A stretch of 64,000 nucleotides of DNA from Lysinibacillus sp. SGAir0095 (GCF_005491425.1 NZ_CP028083.1:458001-522000); one strand, 5' to 3'. Counted from the first letter of the stretch, positions 43,324 to 51,611 are shown. The notes: a model not told the origin generated them from the letters alone. Program-made: numbers and translations.

Positions 43324-44119
43324 TTCTTTGACGAAAAAAGAAATACAGATACTGCAAAAATATAGATTGAAAACAGAATTCACGCCTATTTTTAGAGTTG
43401 AAGAATTAAAAAATGATGATTTTTTACAAGAATTTATAGCGAAGCTCACAAAGGTAATCGGCGCCCCTTCAGAAAAAGTGGCTGCTTCCATTTTTATCAA
43501 AAGATATGCATTTGTAGCCGTTATCGCGCTCTATGCAATGACTTCCTGGAATAAAAAAGTGAATGTCAATCTAGATATGATAGACATGGAAGCGCCAGAG
43601 CTAGGAAAGAAATGGTTGCCGTCCGTTGAACTGAAGGATTTAACGGTCGAGGAATGGGATATGAACATTCAAGAACGTGCCGAATGGCGACAAGACGTCA
43701 TTAGAAATCTTTTTTCCCAAAATATCTATCCTATCTTCACCAAGTTCGAAAAAACATTCGGCATTTCTAAATTAATTTTATGGGAAAACATTGCTATATA
43801 CATATTCTGGCTATATGAAACAGAATTAAACAGTAATAATAAACAAGCTTTTGATGACTTTAACTACTTAATTTTTGAAGCGGATGGATCTTTGTTTTCC
43901 GAATTTAAGGGAAATCCGCTGCAAAGATTTTATGGTAAGAAGACAAGTATAGAACATTTGGGAGAAGAGGTCAGAATGAGAAAAACATGCTGTTTCTCTT
44001 ATCAGCTTGCAGAAAGCAACAAGCGGTGCAAAACATGTCCTTGTGCTCATCTCTCTAAGGATGGAGGGTGTGTCAATGAAAATGAAGACATTTCCTGCTC
44101 AGTTCAAGATTACGCTTGA
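43316..44119 (+). CDS. FhuF-type ferric siderophore reductase
   Basis: 267 residues. The C-terminal cysteines C225-C226, C238 and C241 (RKTCCFSYQLAESNKRCKTC) match the CC-x-C-xx-C [2Fe-2S] pattern of FhuF. The N-terminal part is helical as in IucA/FhuF-like proteins. It should reduce the iron of imported siderophore in the cytoplasm, releasing Fe(II). Its start overlaps the ATPase gene, so it is part of the same iron-regulated operon. A terminator follows at 44252. Confidence 0.85.
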   Translation: MVSSLTKKEIQILQKYRLKTEFTPIFRVEELKNDDFLQEFIAKLTKVIGAPSEKVAASIFIKRYAFVAVIALYAMTSWNKKVNVNLDMIDMEAPELGKKWLPSVELKDLTVEEWDMNIQERAEWRQDVIRNLFSQNIYPIFTKFEKTFGISKLILWENIAIYIFWLYETELNSNNKQAFDDFNYLIFEADGSLFSEFKGNPLQRFYGKKTSIEHLGEEVRMRKTCCFSYQLAESNKRCKTCPCAHLSKDGGCVNENEDISCSVQDYA

Positions 44120-44251
44120 AACCAGAAATTATAGGGTAGAGATATAGTGGAAAATAATTACAGCAATTGTTTTCTTAATAGGACAATTATTGATTAGAAT
44201 ATTTTAAAAAAAGGATAACTAATTTTTCCTTAATTTACAAAATAGTAGGGT

Positions 44252-44284
44252 AGCGATTCTGTAATAAGTAACAGGATCGCTTTG
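44252..44284 (+). terminator. Terminator of the siderophore operon
   Basis: AGCGATTCTGT and ACAGGATCGCT pair with one mismatch around an 8-nt loop, followed by TTTG. Confidence 0.75.
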
Positions 44285-44320
44285 AACTTATGCTTCGTTG
44301 GAACAATAAAAAGTAACAAA

Positions 44321-44420
44321 GAACAATAGGGTGTATTTCTTTAATTAAGGAATGCATCCTTTTCCATTTAATCGAATAAAATTTTTTAAAAAACCAGGAG
44401 GATTTATGGTAATATTTGGT
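44321..44420 (+). repeat. Dispersed repeat, copy 15
   Basis: GAACAATAGGGTGTATTTCTT / AAGGAATGCATCC hairpin with TTTT, then CCATTTAATCGAATAAAAT and GGATTTATGGTAATATTTGG: hairpin, second and third modules in order. Confidence 0.7.
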
Positions 44421-44492
44421 TGTAAGTCTAAATTTTACAAGTGTTTGTTTTCTTTTTGGTAAAATTTAATTTGACATATGGAGGGAATTATA

Positions 44493-44687
44493 GTGGACTT
44501 ATTTTTTATTTTTAATATGTTTAGAAATATAATATCAACTTTTTTTCAAAACGGTATATGGATAATAGGTTTTTTTTACTTATTGAATAAAACATTTGAA
44601 AGTGAAAGGCTTATAGACTTTTCTAAATATGTTATCCTAATTATTTTGGCTTTGTTATTTCTTTATTCAGTTTTAGTGAGCATTTAA
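44493..44687 (+). CDS. Small membrane protein
   Basis: 64 residues from GTG 44493, chosen because GGAGGG lies 7 nt upstream. Two long hydrophobic stretches (about 3-30 and 43-62) joined by KTFESERLIDFSKY; short and almost entirely membrane. No family recognised. Flanked by dispersed repeats on both sides. Confidence 0.55.
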   Translation: MDLFFIFNMFRNIISTFFQNGIWIIGFFYLLNKTFESERLIDFSKYVILIILALLFLYSVLVSI

Positions 44688-44732
44688 CTTTCAGTGCTTC
44701 TTAAAGTAATGGGGGAGTTTCTTAAATACAAT

Positions 44733-44815
44733 ATTTAACAATAGGGCGCTTTTCTTAAAAACGACATTGTGCGTTATTTAGTTAAATGCCATTTTCTTGA
44801 ATAAAGCCTTTTGAT
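44733..44815 (+). repeat. Dispersed repeat, copy 16
   Basis: TTTAACAATAGGGCGC, a loose hairpin ending TTGTGCG, then AATGCCATTTTCTTGAATAAAG. It separates two small membrane-protein genes. Confidence 0.65.
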
Positions 44816-44901
44816 AAATTTTTCTAAGAACTGTTGTCATGATATAATTTTTAATATTGGATGTAATCGCTTTATACAACAAATATAAGGAGGCAAAGCA
44901 A

Positions 44902-45084
44902 TTGAAAAAATATTTACTTTCAATCGTTGGGCTTGTAATTGCTACCATAGGGTATTATTCCAATCTTAGTGATGCCCCGAAAGCGCTAATACTTCCCTGT
45001 TATTTATTAGCTGCAACATGTTTTGTAACCCAGGCCACAACTATGATAAAGAAAAGGCAATTTACGTGTTTGTCACAAAAATAA
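44902..45084 (+). CDS. Small membrane protein
   Basis: 60 residues from TTG 44902 with AAGGAGG 8 nt upstream. Two hydrophobic segments (about 3-21 and 29-46) with a short DAPKA loop, and a basic tail KKRQFTCLSQK. Similar small YtpI-like membrane proteins exist, but I cannot place it. Followed by a two-way terminator. Confidence 0.6.
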   Translation: MKKYLLSIVGLVIATIGYYSNLSDAPKALILPCYLLAATCFVTQATTMIKKRQFTCLSQK

Positions 45085-45110
45085 GCAACCGTAGAAGATA
45101 AGAAAAATGA

Positions 45111-45137
45111 CTCGATTCCACTAAAATAGGAATCGAG
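45111..45137. terminator. Hairpin between convergent genes
   Basis: CTCGATTCC and GGAATCGAG pair perfectly around a 9-nt loop. It can serve both the rightward small gene and the leftward gene at 45220. Confidence 0.65.
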
Positions 45138-45219
45138 CCTATATAATTTAAACCACCAGTAACAATATGTTACCAGATCCACTCGACACATTGTGAGGCT
45201 AACTTATAAATAACTCGGT

Positions 45220-45639
45220 TTATTTATACAATTCCTTATATAAAACATATTTCAAAGCAGAAATTTCCTCTTCAGACAGTTTACCTTCAATTTCGGATAA
45301 TATTTCATCCTTACTAATTGAACCATTTTGCGCTTGTTCCTGAATATCAAGTAAACGATTAACGCCTACTTTTTTTATTAACACACGTGTCGCTTCTTCC
45401 TTAGTTTGGAAGGGAAGCGTATCCGGATCTGTAGTTGCTGCTTCGCTTACCATTTCTTGAACCTTTGAATCGTTCGCGATATAGGATTTTACTTCTTCTT
45501 GCTTTTCGTCATCTAAAGTAGATTCCACTTTTTCGATAATTTTTTCGGAAGCGATATTTGTCCCAAAATGCCACACAGCATAGCCAGCTGCTCCGAGTAA
45601 AACAAGAATTATTGCGGTAATTGTTAAAAACTTTTTCAT
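45220..45639 (-). CDS. Membrane-anchored helical protein, unknown
   Basis: 139 residues from ATG 45639 (AGGAGTG upstream). One N-terminal membrane helix (about 4-22) and an extracellular, strongly helical, charged domain (SEKIIEKVESTLDDEKQEEVKSYI, then TKEEATRVLIKKVGVNRL and SKDEILSEIEGKLSEEEISALKYVLYKELYK). The same overall build is seen in uncharacterised Bacillus proteins; no enzyme motif. Confidence 0.7.
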   Translation of the reverse strand: MKKFLTITAIILVLLGAAGYAVWHFGTNIASEKIIEKVESTLDDEKQEEVKSYIANDSKVQEMVSEAATTDPDTLPFQTKEEATRVLIKKVGVNRLLDIQEQAQNGSISKDEILSEIEGKLSEEEISALKYVLYKELYK

Positions 45640-45792
45640 CAACTCACTCCTGACAATATGAATATAGCACAACTTCTCCTAAACCACGAAGAAAAGATGC
45701 CATCTATGATTGGTTTAATAACAATGATTTGAGATTCCCAATCAGATAATTTTTCACCCTGATATATTGATAGCATAATTATCTATTATGAG

Positions 45793-45835
45793 TTGCATAG
45801 GTAAAGTAGAATCGATAATCAGCATCTATTTTAGT
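45793..45835 (-). pseudogene. Short relic of a YfiY-like binding-protein gene
   Basis: GCATAGGTAAAGTAGAAT and flanking bases closely match codons within the siderophore-binding protein gene at about 39259-39300. On the minus strand it reads KIDADYRFYFTYA against KMDGDYLFYFTYA. Nothing else of that gene is found nearby. Confidence 0.5.
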
Positions 45836-45873
45836 TCTTTGACTATTTTCATTTCTTAAAATCTCTCCCAATA

Positions 45874-45901
45874 TTGACATTTAGCAAATACGTGCTAGAA
45901 T
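45874..45901 (+). promoter_or_regulatory. Candidate sigma-A promoter of the NhaC gene
   Basis: TTGACA (45874-45879), 16-bp spacer, TAGAAT (45896-45901), about 70 bp before the ATG. Confidence 0.6.
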
Positions 45902-45972
45902 GATATATAACTTCATTGCGTTGAAGCGTTGAAGTTTAAAGCGCGAAATTATATCATCTAGGAGTAAGCAAA

Positions 45973-47358
45973 ATGTTTTCTATTGAGGCAAAAACAAAAT
46001 CGTCGTTATTCGAAGCAGTATTCATTGTAATCATCGTTATTTCTTTAATTTCTATTGCAATAGGCAAGCTTGGTACTGTACCACATATCCCTATTCTTTT
46101 ATCTATTATTCTTCTCATTTTTTACGGTTTGCTAAAACGTGTGCCATTTAAAGTGTTGGAAGAAAGTATGAGATCTGGAGTCATTACAGGAATAGGAGCT
46201 ATTTACATCTTCTTTTTAATAGGTATCTTAATTAGTAGCTGGATTGTAAGCGGTACGATACCAACGCTTTTATATATAGGATTTTCCCTTGTATCGGCTA
46301 GTTTCTTTTATGCAATTGTATTTATCATTACAGCAATTATCGGTACTGCAATTGGTAGTTCATTGACGACTGTAGCGACGATTGGGGTTGCTTTTGTAAG
46401 TATTGCAGGAGCCATTGATGCATCGCTTGTCTTGACGGCTGGCGCTATCGTATCGGGAGCGTTTTTTGGCGATAAAATGTCGCCATTGTCAGATACAACA
46501 AATTTAGCTGCGAGTATGGTCAATATTGACTTATTTGCACATATTAAAAATATGAGTTGGACAACGATTCCTGCGTTTTTAATTAGCGGTGTCCTATATG
46601 CTGTTTTATCCCCTTCAGGTGCAGAAGTAAATAACACGACTATTGCGTCCTATCAGGCTAGTTTACAGGCTTTAAATTTTGTACATTGGTATTCGATTGT
46701 GCCACTGCTGGTCTTGATTGTTTGCACATTCAAAAAAGTGCCGGCATTTTTAACACTTATTGTTAGTTCCCTTGTGGCACTTTTCTTATCAATATTTCAT
46801 ACATCTTTATCACTTAGTGAGTACTGTGCAATTTTATATAGTGGATATGTTTCTGAAACAGGTGTTGAAGTAATTGATTCACTCTTAACTCGTGGTGGTA
46901 TCAGTAGCATGTTCTTTACAATTATGTTAGTGGTGCTTAGCCTCAGCATGGGTGGATTATTGTTTGCTTTAGGTATTATTCAAACATTGCTTAGCAAAAT
47001 CGAAAATGCATTAAAGTCAGTTGGTGCATTGATTACAGGAACGGCTCTTACTGCAATTGGTATTAATATAGTAGTTGGAGAACAGTATTTATCAATCTTA
47101 TTAACAGGGGAAGCCTTTAAGGAAAAGTATAGAGAACTAGGCTTACATCCGAAAAATTTAAGCCGGGTAATGGAAGATGCGGGTACGGTCGTTAATCCGC
47201 TTGTCCCTTGGAGTGTGTGTGGTTTATTTATTACCTCGATGCTTGGCGTTTCCGTGATCGACTATTTACCTTTTGCTTTCTTTTGCTTACTAAGTCCTAT
47301 CCTTACGATAATATTTGGATGGTTAAATCTGACAATAACAAGAAACAAAACATACTAA
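45973..47358 (+). CDS. nhaC: NhaC-family Na+/H+ antiporter
   Basis: 461 residues with about eleven to twelve membrane helices. The family core SGAFFGDKMSPLSDTTNLAA near residue 165 and VMEDAGTVVNPLVPWSVCG near residue 398 are conserved in NhaC/MleN. It exchanges external protons for sodium, or in the MleN branch malate for lactate; the two cannot be separated by eye. ATG follows TAGGAG. A strong terminator follows at once, so it is monocistronic. Confidence 0.9.
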   Translation: MFSIEAKTKSSLFEAVFIVIIVISLISIAIGKLGTVPHIPILLSIILLIFYGLLKRVPFKVLEESMRSGVITGIGAIYIFFLIGILISSWIVSGTIPTLLYIGFSLVSASFFYAIVFIITAIIGTAIGSSLTTVATIGVAFVSIAGAIDASLVLTAGAIVSGAFFGDKMSPLSDTTNLAASMVNIDLFAHIKNMSWTTIPAFLISGVLYAVLSPSGAEVNNTTIASYQASLQALNFVHWYSIVPLLVLIVCTFKKVPAFLTLIVSSLVALFLSIFHTSLSLSEYCAILYSGYVSETGVEVIDSLLTRGGISSMFFTIMLVVLSLSMGGLLFALGIIQTLLSKIENALKSVGALITGTALTAIGINIVVGEQYLSILLTGEAFKEKYRELGLHPKNLSRVMEDAGTVVNPLVPWSVCGLFITSMLGVSVIDYLPFAFFCLLSPILTIIFGWLNLTITRNKTY

Positions 47359-47362
47359 CATT

Positions 47363-47405
47363 AGTAGTACAAACCAAGGTCTTGGTTTGTACTACTATTT
47401 TTTTA
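47363..47405 (+). terminator. Strong terminator after the NhaC gene
   Basis: A 16-bp perfect stem (47363-47378 with 47381-47396) with a 2-nt loop is followed by ATTTTTTT. Confidence 0.92.
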
Positions 47406-47527
47406 TAGTAGAAGTGAAGGAAGGTCGACCAGCTTCTGGAATCATGTATGTTATTTCTTCGTTATAGGGCCCGTATGTTCAGGAAAGTAAAAGCAATTTT
47501 AAAGTTGATGTTGTGGGGAGGTAACTT

Positions 47528-47623
47528 ATGTTCGTTATAGCATTCATTATATTTTCAGTATTTAAAACGTTAATCGAGATGATTAACGTTTATACATGGC
47601 AGATGGCGGATATCTGGTGTTAA
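47528..47623 (+). CDS. Possible 31-residue membrane peptide
   Basis: GGGGAGG lies 6 nt before ATG 47528. The peptide starts MFVIAFIIFSVFKTLIEMIN and ends DIWC; one hydrophobic helix. It could be a real short membrane peptide or the start of a truncated gene. The ribosome site is the main support. Confidence 0.35.
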   Translation: MFVIAFIIFSVFKTLIEMINVYTWQMADIWC

Positions 47624-47719
47624 CAGGATTAGATTCAAAGAATAATTTCTAATTATAAAAGTCCGGCCGGTTCTAAAGTAAGACGGAACGATAAGCTTAC
47701 TAAGGTCAGGAGCAGTAAT

Positions 47720-47962
47720 CTAATATAGAGTTGGAGTCGGAGGAGAACAGTGGTAGGCGTCAATGTTTCTTAAAGCAATCGAATATTCATTCCATCTTCC
47801 ACCGAAAAACCTGTAGCCATAAGCTCTTTCATGCCCAACAGCGGTCAAATAGAACCAGAAATTGTCTCCGTTGCGAAGCCACATATACGTGAAACGAAAT
47901 ATACAATTATCAAGACCCCGGATATTCTGGCCATAGAAAGGTGTTCCTTCTAAATTTTGCAT
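47720..47962 (-). CDS. Small aromatic-rich conserved protein
   Basis: 80 residues: LEGTPFYGQNIRGLDNCIFRFTYMWLRNGDNFWFYLTAVGHERAYGYR. This FYGQ-IRGL-D-C-FR pattern, full of Trp, Tyr and Phe, is found in short Bacillus proteins often labelled 'transporter', although there is no membrane helix and the label has no clear basis. Beta-rich and probably soluble. AAGGAG lies 13 nt before ATG, rather far. Single minus-strand gene. Confidence 0.6.
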   Translation of the reverse strand: MQNLEGTPFYGQNIRGLDNCIFRFTYMWLRNGDNFWFYLTAVGHERAYGYRFFGGRWNEYSIALRNIDAYHCSPPTPTLY

Positions 47963-48136
47963 AAGTCAAGATTCACTCCTTAATAAAATTAGACATATAA
48001 CCAGTTTATGCTTAATGTAAAAGCTCGGATTGGATGTACGCCCTAAATACTTTATGGGTGTCAAACCCAATGTCATTTTTATTGTGTTTTGAAACTTTTT
48101 TCTAAAATTAATGTCCAAATAAATGGGGGAGATATT

Positions 48137-48844
48137 TTGAGAAAGATAACTATAATACTTTCGGTAATTAGTTTTCTATTAGTTGGCTGTTCTATCGAAC
48201 CAAAAAGTCAAATAAGCGAACCAACAACTGGACAAAATGAAGAAATATACTCTAATGCTAAATTGATTGAATTGGAATTAAATAAGGCAGAAGAAATAGA
48301 ATTATTTAAAGAGGCGTTAAGTGATTCGAAAAAAGAGCCAGGCATCGTCAATATGACAAATCCACAATTTCAATTTAGTCTAGATGAAGAATCATTTTTC
48401 CTCTGGGTTACAGAAGAGTCTGGAGCGATAATGAACATAAAAGATACACACGAAATTTATACGCTATCAAGTACCTCTGCTAAAGAAGTCTATGATTTTG
48501 TTAATATAGGCCACTCACAGCAGGTTGAAGAAGTAGTTTATGGTCACATTGATATTCAGAATTTAGAGGGTTTAGATAAATTTATTCAAAAGGTAGAAAA
48601 TCAAAAAGAAGCAAAATTAAATATTATTCAGTATGGGACAGAGGGGCAAAGAGGGGTTAGGACATTAACCTTTGATGGAGAACAAGTGAATGTTTTTCAT
48701 AGTGTAGATGGGAATTTTATTGAGGAATATAATTGTGAAAAAATAATAATTGAAACTGAGGAAGAGATAAAAAAGTATTTTCTTAGCGGTTGTACAGGAA
48801 GTTTTAATGGGGATTTTGAGTTAATATCAGTTCTAGTTACGTAA
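48137..48844 (+). CDS. DUF4362-type lipoprotein (long form)
   Basis: 235 residues from TTG 48137 with GGGGGAG upstream. Lipobox LVGC near residue 19. The middle (about 45-130) resembles the YhfM/YusW-like surface lipoproteins (EESFFLWVTEESGAIMNIKDTHEIYTLS), and the C-terminal part (VVYGHIDIQNLEGLDKFIQKVENQKEAKLNII to CTGSF) is a DUF4362 domain, including the late Cys pair. The shorter protein at 18129-18581 carries only this last domain. Role unknown. Confidence 0.8.
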   Translation: MRKITIILSVISFLLVGCSIEPKSQISEPTTGQNEEIYSNAKLIELELNKAEEIELFKEALSDSKKEPGIVNMTNPQFQFSLDEESFFLWVTEESGAIMNIKDTHEIYTLSSTSAKEVYDFVNIGHSQQVEEVVYGHIDIQNLEGLDKFIQKVENQKEAKLNIIQYGTEGQRGVRTLTFDGEQVNVFHSVDGNFIEEYNCEKIIIETEEEIKKYFLSGCTGSFNGDFELISVLVT

Positions 48845-49208
48845 CAATTTATATATAGAAACGAAAATAAATACGCTCAAAGCCTGTTTAGCAGGTGCTC
48901 CAATCGTGACAAACGAAGGAGAAGGGAAAATAGCGTTTTCTCTTCGTAACGATATTAAAACAAAGTCTTTGTTCTCAGGACCAGAGACTTTGTTTTCACG
49001 AACCAAGGTTCGCGAATAGTCCAAAATAAGAGGATTTACGAAGTGTTGTTCGTTAACAAGCTGTTATAAGACATACCTGAAAACCTAGTTTCACATTTTC
49101 TTATCCTGTCACAAGGAGATATCTCTTTGGAAGGAATTTGTAAATTTTTAATAGAATAATTATGAAGATTATCAGAAAATAAATTTTTACACATAAGGAG
49201 CTAAAACT
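48845..49208. other. Intergenic region
   Basis: 364 bp with a terminator at 48960-48996 and no supported gene. A stretch around 48900-48950 is more GC-rich and could be decayed coding sequence, unidentified. Confidence 0.5.
48960..48996 (+). terminator. Terminator-like hairpin
   Basis: ACAAAGTCT and AGACTTTGT pair perfectly around a 16-nt loop with TTT after. It lies downstream of the DUF4362 gene. Confidence 0.65.
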
Positions 49209-49661
49209 ATGGCAGTAAACAACTTAGTAAGAATGGACAATGTCGGCATCGTTGTAGAATCCCTTGATGACGCAATCTCTTTCTTCGAGGAAATTGGCTT
49301 GAACCTCGAAGGGCGAGCCACTGTCGAAGGTGAATGGGCTGGCCGCGTAACCGGACTGGGTTCTCAGTGCGTAGAAATTGCTATGATGGTTACCCCAGAT
49401 GGCCACAGTCGTATTGAACTTTCGAAATTTCTTACCCCACCTACTATAGCAGATCACCGGACTGCACCTGTCAACGCTCTCGGTTATCTACGCGTCATGT
49501 TCACCGTTAAAGACATTGACGAAATGGTAGTCAGACTCACAAAGTATGGCGCTCAGCTTGTTGGCGAAGTGGTTCAATACGGGGACTCGTATCGGCTCTG
49601 CTACATTCGTGGAGTCGAAGGACTTTTAATCGGTTTGGCGGAACAACTCGATAACGAATAA
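49209..49661 (+). CDS. VOC-family protein (glyoxalase/bleomycin-resistance fold)
   Basis: 150 residues, paired beta-alpha-beta-beta-beta modules: MDNVGIVVESLDDAISFFEEIGLNL and FTVKDIDEMVVRLTKYGAQLVGEVV, each opening a half. RICYIRG-type final strand (YRLCYIRGVEGLLIGLAEQ) with the usual late Glu. It may be a lyase, dioxygenase or binding protein; no metal set can be assigned with confidence. The gene is visibly richer in G+C and in C-ending codons than its neighbours, which suggests acquisition. AAGGAGC precedes ATG. Confidence 0.85.
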   Translation: MAVNNLVRMDNVGIVVESLDDAISFFEEIGLNLEGRATVEGEWAGRVTGLGSQCVEIAMMVTPDGHSRIELSKFLTPPTIADHRTAPVNALGYLRVMFTVKDIDEMVVRLTKYGAQLVGEVVQYGDSYRLCYIRGVEGLLIGLAEQLDNE

Positions 49662-49733
49662 GTAACGGACTTATCTAACAATCCTTTATTGAAATATCCA
49701 TTACTGAAGAAAAAAATATTAGAAGAAATTTTT

Positions 49734-49782
49734 ATTCAATATAATGGCGCAATTCTTGAAAAGGAATTGTGTCTTATTTAGC
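49734..49782 (+). repeat. Dispersed repeat, copy 17
   Basis: TTCAATATAATGGCGCAATTCTT / AAGGAATTGTGTC hairpin, then TTATTTAGCTTAAGAGCC. It follows the VOC gene. Confidence 0.7.
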
Positions 49783-49900
49783 TTAAGAGCCAGAATGTGT
49801 AGCAAACCTCGAAAAGATAAAAATTATTAAAGCAAAAACAGAAAAATTATAATGTTATTTGAGAACGAGTTAGGTTAGGGTCATTAACCTATAAGTATTT

Positions 49901-49939
49901 AAAAAGTGCCTGGGCACCATTAGCACCCAAACACTTTTT
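49901..49939. terminator. Two-way terminator
   Basis: AAAAAGTG (49901-49908) and CACTTTTT (49932-49939) with an inner GGG/CCC pair. It ends the small leftward gene at 49949 and could stop rightward reading as well. Confidence 0.65.
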
Positions 49940-49948
49940 CTTAGCAGA

Positions 49949-50101
49949 TTAGCCAATTGAATCTTCATTCTGATTTTGTAAATGATTATTTTCATTAATC
50001 GATTGGTCATAAGCGAGAAGTGTTACTTCTAATTTCTCTTCAAGCTGTTTTAGCTCTTGAATTTGCTCTTGATCCAGCATTGCAAATTTTGATTTATTCA
50101 C
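49949..50101 (-). CDS. Small coiled-coil protein (50 residues)
   Basis: GTG 50101 with AAGGAAG upstream starts a 50-residue frame: MNKSKFAMLDQEQIQELKQL, then a helix EEKLEVTLLAYDQSINENN and a Gln/Asn-rich end, stop TAA 49949. It is strongly amphipathic and could form a coiled coil. It has its own ribosome site and a terminator just after, so it is probably real. It lacks the SxxxD motif of Spo0E-type phosphatases. Function unknown. Confidence 0.6.
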   Translation of the reverse strand: MNKSKFAMLDQEQIQELKQLEEKLEVTLLAYDQSINENNHLQNQNEDSIG

Positions 50102-50240
50102 TAGGTTCACTTCCTTTATAAAATAGTTACGAAGAAAGTATGTGAAAGTGTTTTTATGTTTAATCAGTTCAGCTAGAGTTTATACACGAATTACGTGGCT
50201 GAATCAACTGATTTTTGAAAATTGTTTTTTAGTTAATCCA

Positions 50241-50282
50241 TTACATGGCGCAATTCTTGTACAAGGAATTGTGCTTTTTTAA
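50241..50282 (+). repeat. Dispersed repeat, copy 18
   Basis: TTACATGGCGCAATTCTTG / CAAGGAATTGTGC, a near-perfect stem around TA, then T6. It lies between the small leftward gene and the DUF4181 gene. Confidence 0.75.
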
Positions 50283-50359
50283 TCATTTATGGTAATTTAT
50301 GTAATAGATGTAGTTGTTGTAATTTGAATTTTGAATGTCTAACGGGGGCGGGACTTTTG

Positions 50360-50704
50360 ATGATTTTTATTATTTCTTCCATAGTTATATTTGGATTAGG
50401 AATACTGTCTGATCATTATTTAAGAAAGAAATTTGGAATTGAAAATCGTAAGGGTTTTAGCTTTAAAAGCGTTAATAAGCTACAAAGATGGGTTGAGAGA
50501 GGTTTTATAGTCATATTCCTCATAGCATTATGGTTTTTAATTGATTACGCATTACTGTTGTGTGTTTCTTATTTCGTTGTAATGAATCTATTCCGTTCCC
50601 TAATGGAATGGAGATATGAAAGGGGAAAAAAGGAATACATCTTAACTTTGCATTCAATTATGATGTATCTGCTCTTTGTAGGTTCTTACTCATATTTTCT
50701 TTAA
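50360..50704 (+). CDS. DUF4181 membrane protein
   Basis: 114 residues from ATG 50360 (TTG 50357 just before; GGGGGCGGG upstream). Membrane helices at about 1-18, 44-62, 64-82 and 97-113, with the conserved cytoplasmic DHYLRKKFGIENRKGFSFKSVNK and FRSLMEWRYERGKKEY blocks that mark DUF4181, a family of small Bacillus membrane proteins with no known role. Followed by a repeat copy. Confidence 0.78.
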   Translation: MIFIISSIVIFGLGILSDHYLRKKFGIENRKGFSFKSVNKLQRWVERGFIVIFLIALWFLIDYALLLCVSYFVVMNLFRSLMEWRYERGKKEYILTLHSIMMYLLFVGSYSYFL

Positions 50705-50734
50705 ATAAAAATGTCTATGAGATATTTTGCTATA

Positions 50735-50766
50735 CGGCGCAATTCAGAAGTAAGAACTGTGCATCT
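50735..50766 (+). repeat. Dispersed repeat, copy 19
   Basis: ACGGCGCAATTC with weak return arm GAACTGTGC; T-run missing. Clearly related to copies at 49734 and 50241. Confidence 0.6.
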
Positions 50767-50891
50767 TCAACAAAGGATTAACCGGTACCCAGAATGGTTG
50801 AGGAACCGTAAAAGACGGGAGCATCAGGCAATGTCATTAAATGTTTAATCATATTGCGCAGATGCTTAGGCTATTAAAGGAGGGAAGTAAC

Positions 50892-51611
50892 TTGAACTTA
50901 TTTACTATCATCAAAAATCAGCAAGAATATTGGCTGGTGGATCAAATCAAAAAAGATGGTATTCCAAAAGAGGAATACTTACAACAATTATTACAAATCC
51001 TCGAGGAATGGGACCATCTGGAGATTGGCTATTTATCTTTGCTGATGGATGAACGATTTGAAAACTGGCTGCTCCAAAAAAAGTTTTGCAAGATTTCAAG
51101 TATTGCCGAGTACACAAGAAAGCTGGATAATTTACCGGAAATAGATGATCAAATCGTTTGGCATTCTCTTTCAGAAGGATTGCTGGATGATGCGGAATAC
51201 GGGAAATTATATGATTTATGCCGATTGGGGTCTGCCAATAAGAATACAAAGCAGCCAATGGATCAAGTCATGAATTCACTAAAAAATGAATTAGGACCGG
51301 AGTGGCGCGATCACTGTTATTATTTTACGAAGGATGATGCTTTAACTGGGATAAGTATTCCTCATATTGAAATAAGAACAGAAGACGAAGGAAGATTATT
51401 TTATTTCGGCGTAGTCCCTCATCTAAGAGGGCAAGGAATAGGGGAAAAGATACATAAAATCAGTCTAATGTTACTCAAGAAATTCCTGGCCAACTATTAT
51501 GTCGGCAGCACCGACGTGAACAATTCCTATATGATTAAAATCTTTGAGAAAAATGGATGCGAACTCCGCGATCGGAAAGGGATTTATAAGATTGTTAGGT
51601 CTAAACCATAA
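50892..51611 (+). CDS. GNAT-family N-acetyltransferase
   Basis: 239 residues from TTG 50892 (AAAGGAGGG upstream). The acetyl-CoA loop is VVPHLRGQGIGEKIHKISL near residue 185, followed by YYVGSTDVNNSYMIKIFEKNGCELR, the usual GNAT end. The N-terminal half (about 1-120) is an extra helical domain, which makes it longer than a single-domain GNAT. Substrate unknown. Single gene; a phosphatase gene follows 84 bp downstream. Confidence 0.85.
   Translation: MNLFTIIKNQQEYWLVDQIKKDGIPKEEYLQQLLQILEEWDHLEIGYLSLLMDERFENWLLQKKFCKISSIAEYTRKLDNLPEIDDQIVWHSLSEGLLDDAEYGKLYDLCRLGSANKNTKQPMDQVMNSLKNELGPEWRDHCYYFTKDDALTGISIPHIEIRTEDEGRLFYFGVVPHLRGQGIGEKIHKISLMLLKKFLANYYVGSTDVNNSYMIKIFEKNGCELRDRKGIYKIVRSKP

Larger units (their letters stand above)
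45640..45972. other. Intergenic region with relic and promoter
   Basis: 333 bp. It holds a short relic of a siderophore-binding protein gene (45793-45835, minus strand), and the promoter of the NhaC gene (45874-45901). No complete gene. Confidence 0.55.

Noticed and set aside
9767-50766. CRISPR array
   Set aside because: The repeats are dispersed over 40 kb with whole genes between them, vary in sequence, and no cas genes are present.
9767-50766. True integron
   Set aside because: No IntI-type tyrosine recombinase, attI site or attC-type R-box pattern was seen; only the gene-plus-hairpin layout is similar.
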